This document shows, piece by piece, positions 63,102 to 64,000 of a stretch of 64,000 nucleotides of DNA. This DNA is from Chromatiales bacterium. Its GTDB lineage: Bacteria > Pseudomonadota > Gammaproteobacteria > SpSt-1174. The notes under the pieces were generated by a model, which did not search any database, had not been told where the DNA came from, and saw only the letters and a program-made list of their open reading frames with translations. The DNA lies in contig JABURS010000042.1 in assembly GCA_014762505.1 (NCBI GenBank), positions 82,877-146,876 on the forward strand. The letters run 5' to 3'. The position numbers and the translations under genes were made by a program. Numbering within the stretch: position 1 is the stretch's first letter; every line of letters begins with the position of its first letter.

Positions 63102-63992
63102 ATGACCGCCGAGCGCATCCGATCACCGAACGACTACTGCCAGGAACGCGCCGCCAAGAGCGGCTCGAGCTTTTATTACAGCTTCCTGTTCCTGAACGAG
63201 GAGCAGCGCCAGGCCATCACCGCGCTGTACGCCTTCTGCCGCGAGGTGGACGACGTGGTGGACGAGTGCAGCGACCCTGGCGTGGCCCGCGCCAAGCTCG
63301 ACTACTGGCGGGGCGAGATCGCCAGCGCCTTCGACGGCACGCCACAGCACCCGGTCACGCGCGCCCTGCAGCCCGCGCTCGCCCGCTACAACCTGCCGCA
63401 GGAATACTTCCAGGAGATCATCGACGGCATGCAGATGGACCTGGACTACGACGCCTACCCGAGCTTCACCGAGCTCTCGCTCTACTGCTACCGGGTCGCC
63501 TCGGTGGTCGGCCTGCTGTCGGCCGAGATCTTCGGTTACGAGGACCGCCGCACCCTGCGCTACGCCAACGACCTGGGCATCGCCTTCCAGCTCACCAACA
63601 TCCTGCGCGACGTGCGCGAGGACGTGGAACGTGGGCGCGTCTACCTGCCACTGGACGAGCTGAAGAAGTTCGGCGTCTCGCCGGGCGACCTCAGCCTGCC
63701 GCAGACCACCGACAACCTGCGCAAGCTCTTCGCCTTCCAGGCCGAGCGCGCGCAGGGCTATTACGACCGCGCCTTCGGCCATCTGCCCGAGGGCGACCGC
63801 TGGTCGCAGCGCACCGGCATCATCATGGCCGCGATCTACCGCACCACACTGCGCGAGATCGAGGACGACGGTTTCCGCGTGCTCGAGCACCGCATCAAGC
63901 TCACCCCCCTGCGCAAGCTGTGGATCGCCTGGCGCACCGCGCGCCAGGAAAAGAAACGGCACAAGCGCCTGCAGCGGGAACAGGTGAAGTAA
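63102..63992 (+). CDS. hpnD: Presqualene diphosphate synthase HpnD
   Basis: Joins two farnesyl diphosphates into presqualene diphosphate, the substrate of HpnC. The 296-residue protein has the two aspartate-rich motifs YAFCREVDDVVDE and TNILRDVREDVERGRVYLPL, and the usual N-terminal SSFYYSFLFLNEEQR. It is complete, with the stop at 63990-63992. A basic tail (RQEKKRHKRLQREQVK) ends the protein. Confidence 0.94.
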   Translation: MTAERIRSPNDYCQERAAKSGSSFYYSFLFLNEEQRQAITALYAFCREVDDVVDECSDPGVARAKLDYWRGEIASAFDGTPQHPVTRALQPALARYNLPQEYFQEIIDGMQMDLDYDAYPSFTELSLYCYRVASVVGLLSAEIFGYEDRRTLRYANDLGIAFQLTNILRDVREDVERGRVYLPLDELKKFGVSPGDLSLPQTTDNLRKLFAFQAERAQGYYDRAFGHLPEGDRWSQRTGIIMAAIYRTTLREIEDDGFRVLEHRIKLTPLRKLWIAWRTARQEKKRHKRLQREQVK

Positions 63993-64000
63993 ACATCGCC

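Overview
This window is ordinary-looking, gene-dense, high-GC chromosome from a gammaproteobacterium. Gene orders support this: rpfE-recJ-prfB-lysS resembles the Xanthomonas rpf region, thrS-infC-rpmI-rplT-pheST-ihfA is the classical translation cluster, and mtnA-gyrA-serC-pheA-hisC-tyrA-aroA-cmk-rpsA-ihfB resembles Pseudomonas. Hopanoid genes (hpnC, hpnD), a periplasmic DsrE-like protein and a rhodanese fit a Chromatiales/Ectothiorhodospiraceae-type bacterium, but no species can be named from the sequence. I see no prophage, transposase, CRISPR array or integron; the mobile-type signals are an inverted REP pair (REPIN-like) at 767-847 and a short palindromic repeat family at 9661 and 34469-34574.

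Layout. 1-9528: end of an MFS transporter, lysS, prfB (with its programmed +1 frameshift), recJ, an RpfE-type gene, a long coiled-coil diguanylate cyclase, a rhodanese and a periplasmic DsrE-like protein. 9714-17183: tRNA-Pro, then a minus-strand translation cluster, thrS-infC (AUC start)-rpmI-rplT-pheS-pheT-ihfA-merR. 17317-30185: a minus-strand nitrate assimilation unit, nasR-[leader]-nrtA-nrtB-nrtD-nirB-nirD-nasA-cysG-hemD. 30376-41383: a small lipoprotein, tRNA-Val, uvrB, an aspartate aminotransferase, tRNA-Asn, formaldehyde detoxification (adhC, fghA), ycaO, galU, a ComEA-like protein, pyrF, lapA and ihfB. 41484-54591: rpsA, cmk and the aromatic/serine supercluster (aroA, tyrA, hisC, pheA, serA, serC), gyrA and mtnA. 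54703-63992: mscS, mtaD, ubiG, gph/mupP, rmuC, a PilZ protein and ynfA on plus; gloB and a small membrane protein on minus; then hpnC, a permuted NlpC/P60 hydrolase and hpnD on plus.

The most rewarding region is the 28513-28883 leader of the nitrate operon. Reading toward nrtA it holds two NtrC-like half-site palindromes, a possible IHF site, a GG-N10-GC sigma-54 promoter, two hairpins with related six-base loops (AATGGC and AAAGGC, each with A1 and G4), and a strong intrinsic terminator whose 5' arm overlaps the second hairpin. The gene just upstream encodes a NIT-ANTAR protein (NasR). Together these spell out a complete switch: nitrogen limitation starts transcription, and nitrate/nitrite lets it read through. 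The operon then supplies uptake (NrtABD), reduction of nitrate (NasA) and nitrite (NirBD), and the siroheme that NirB needs (CysG, HemD).
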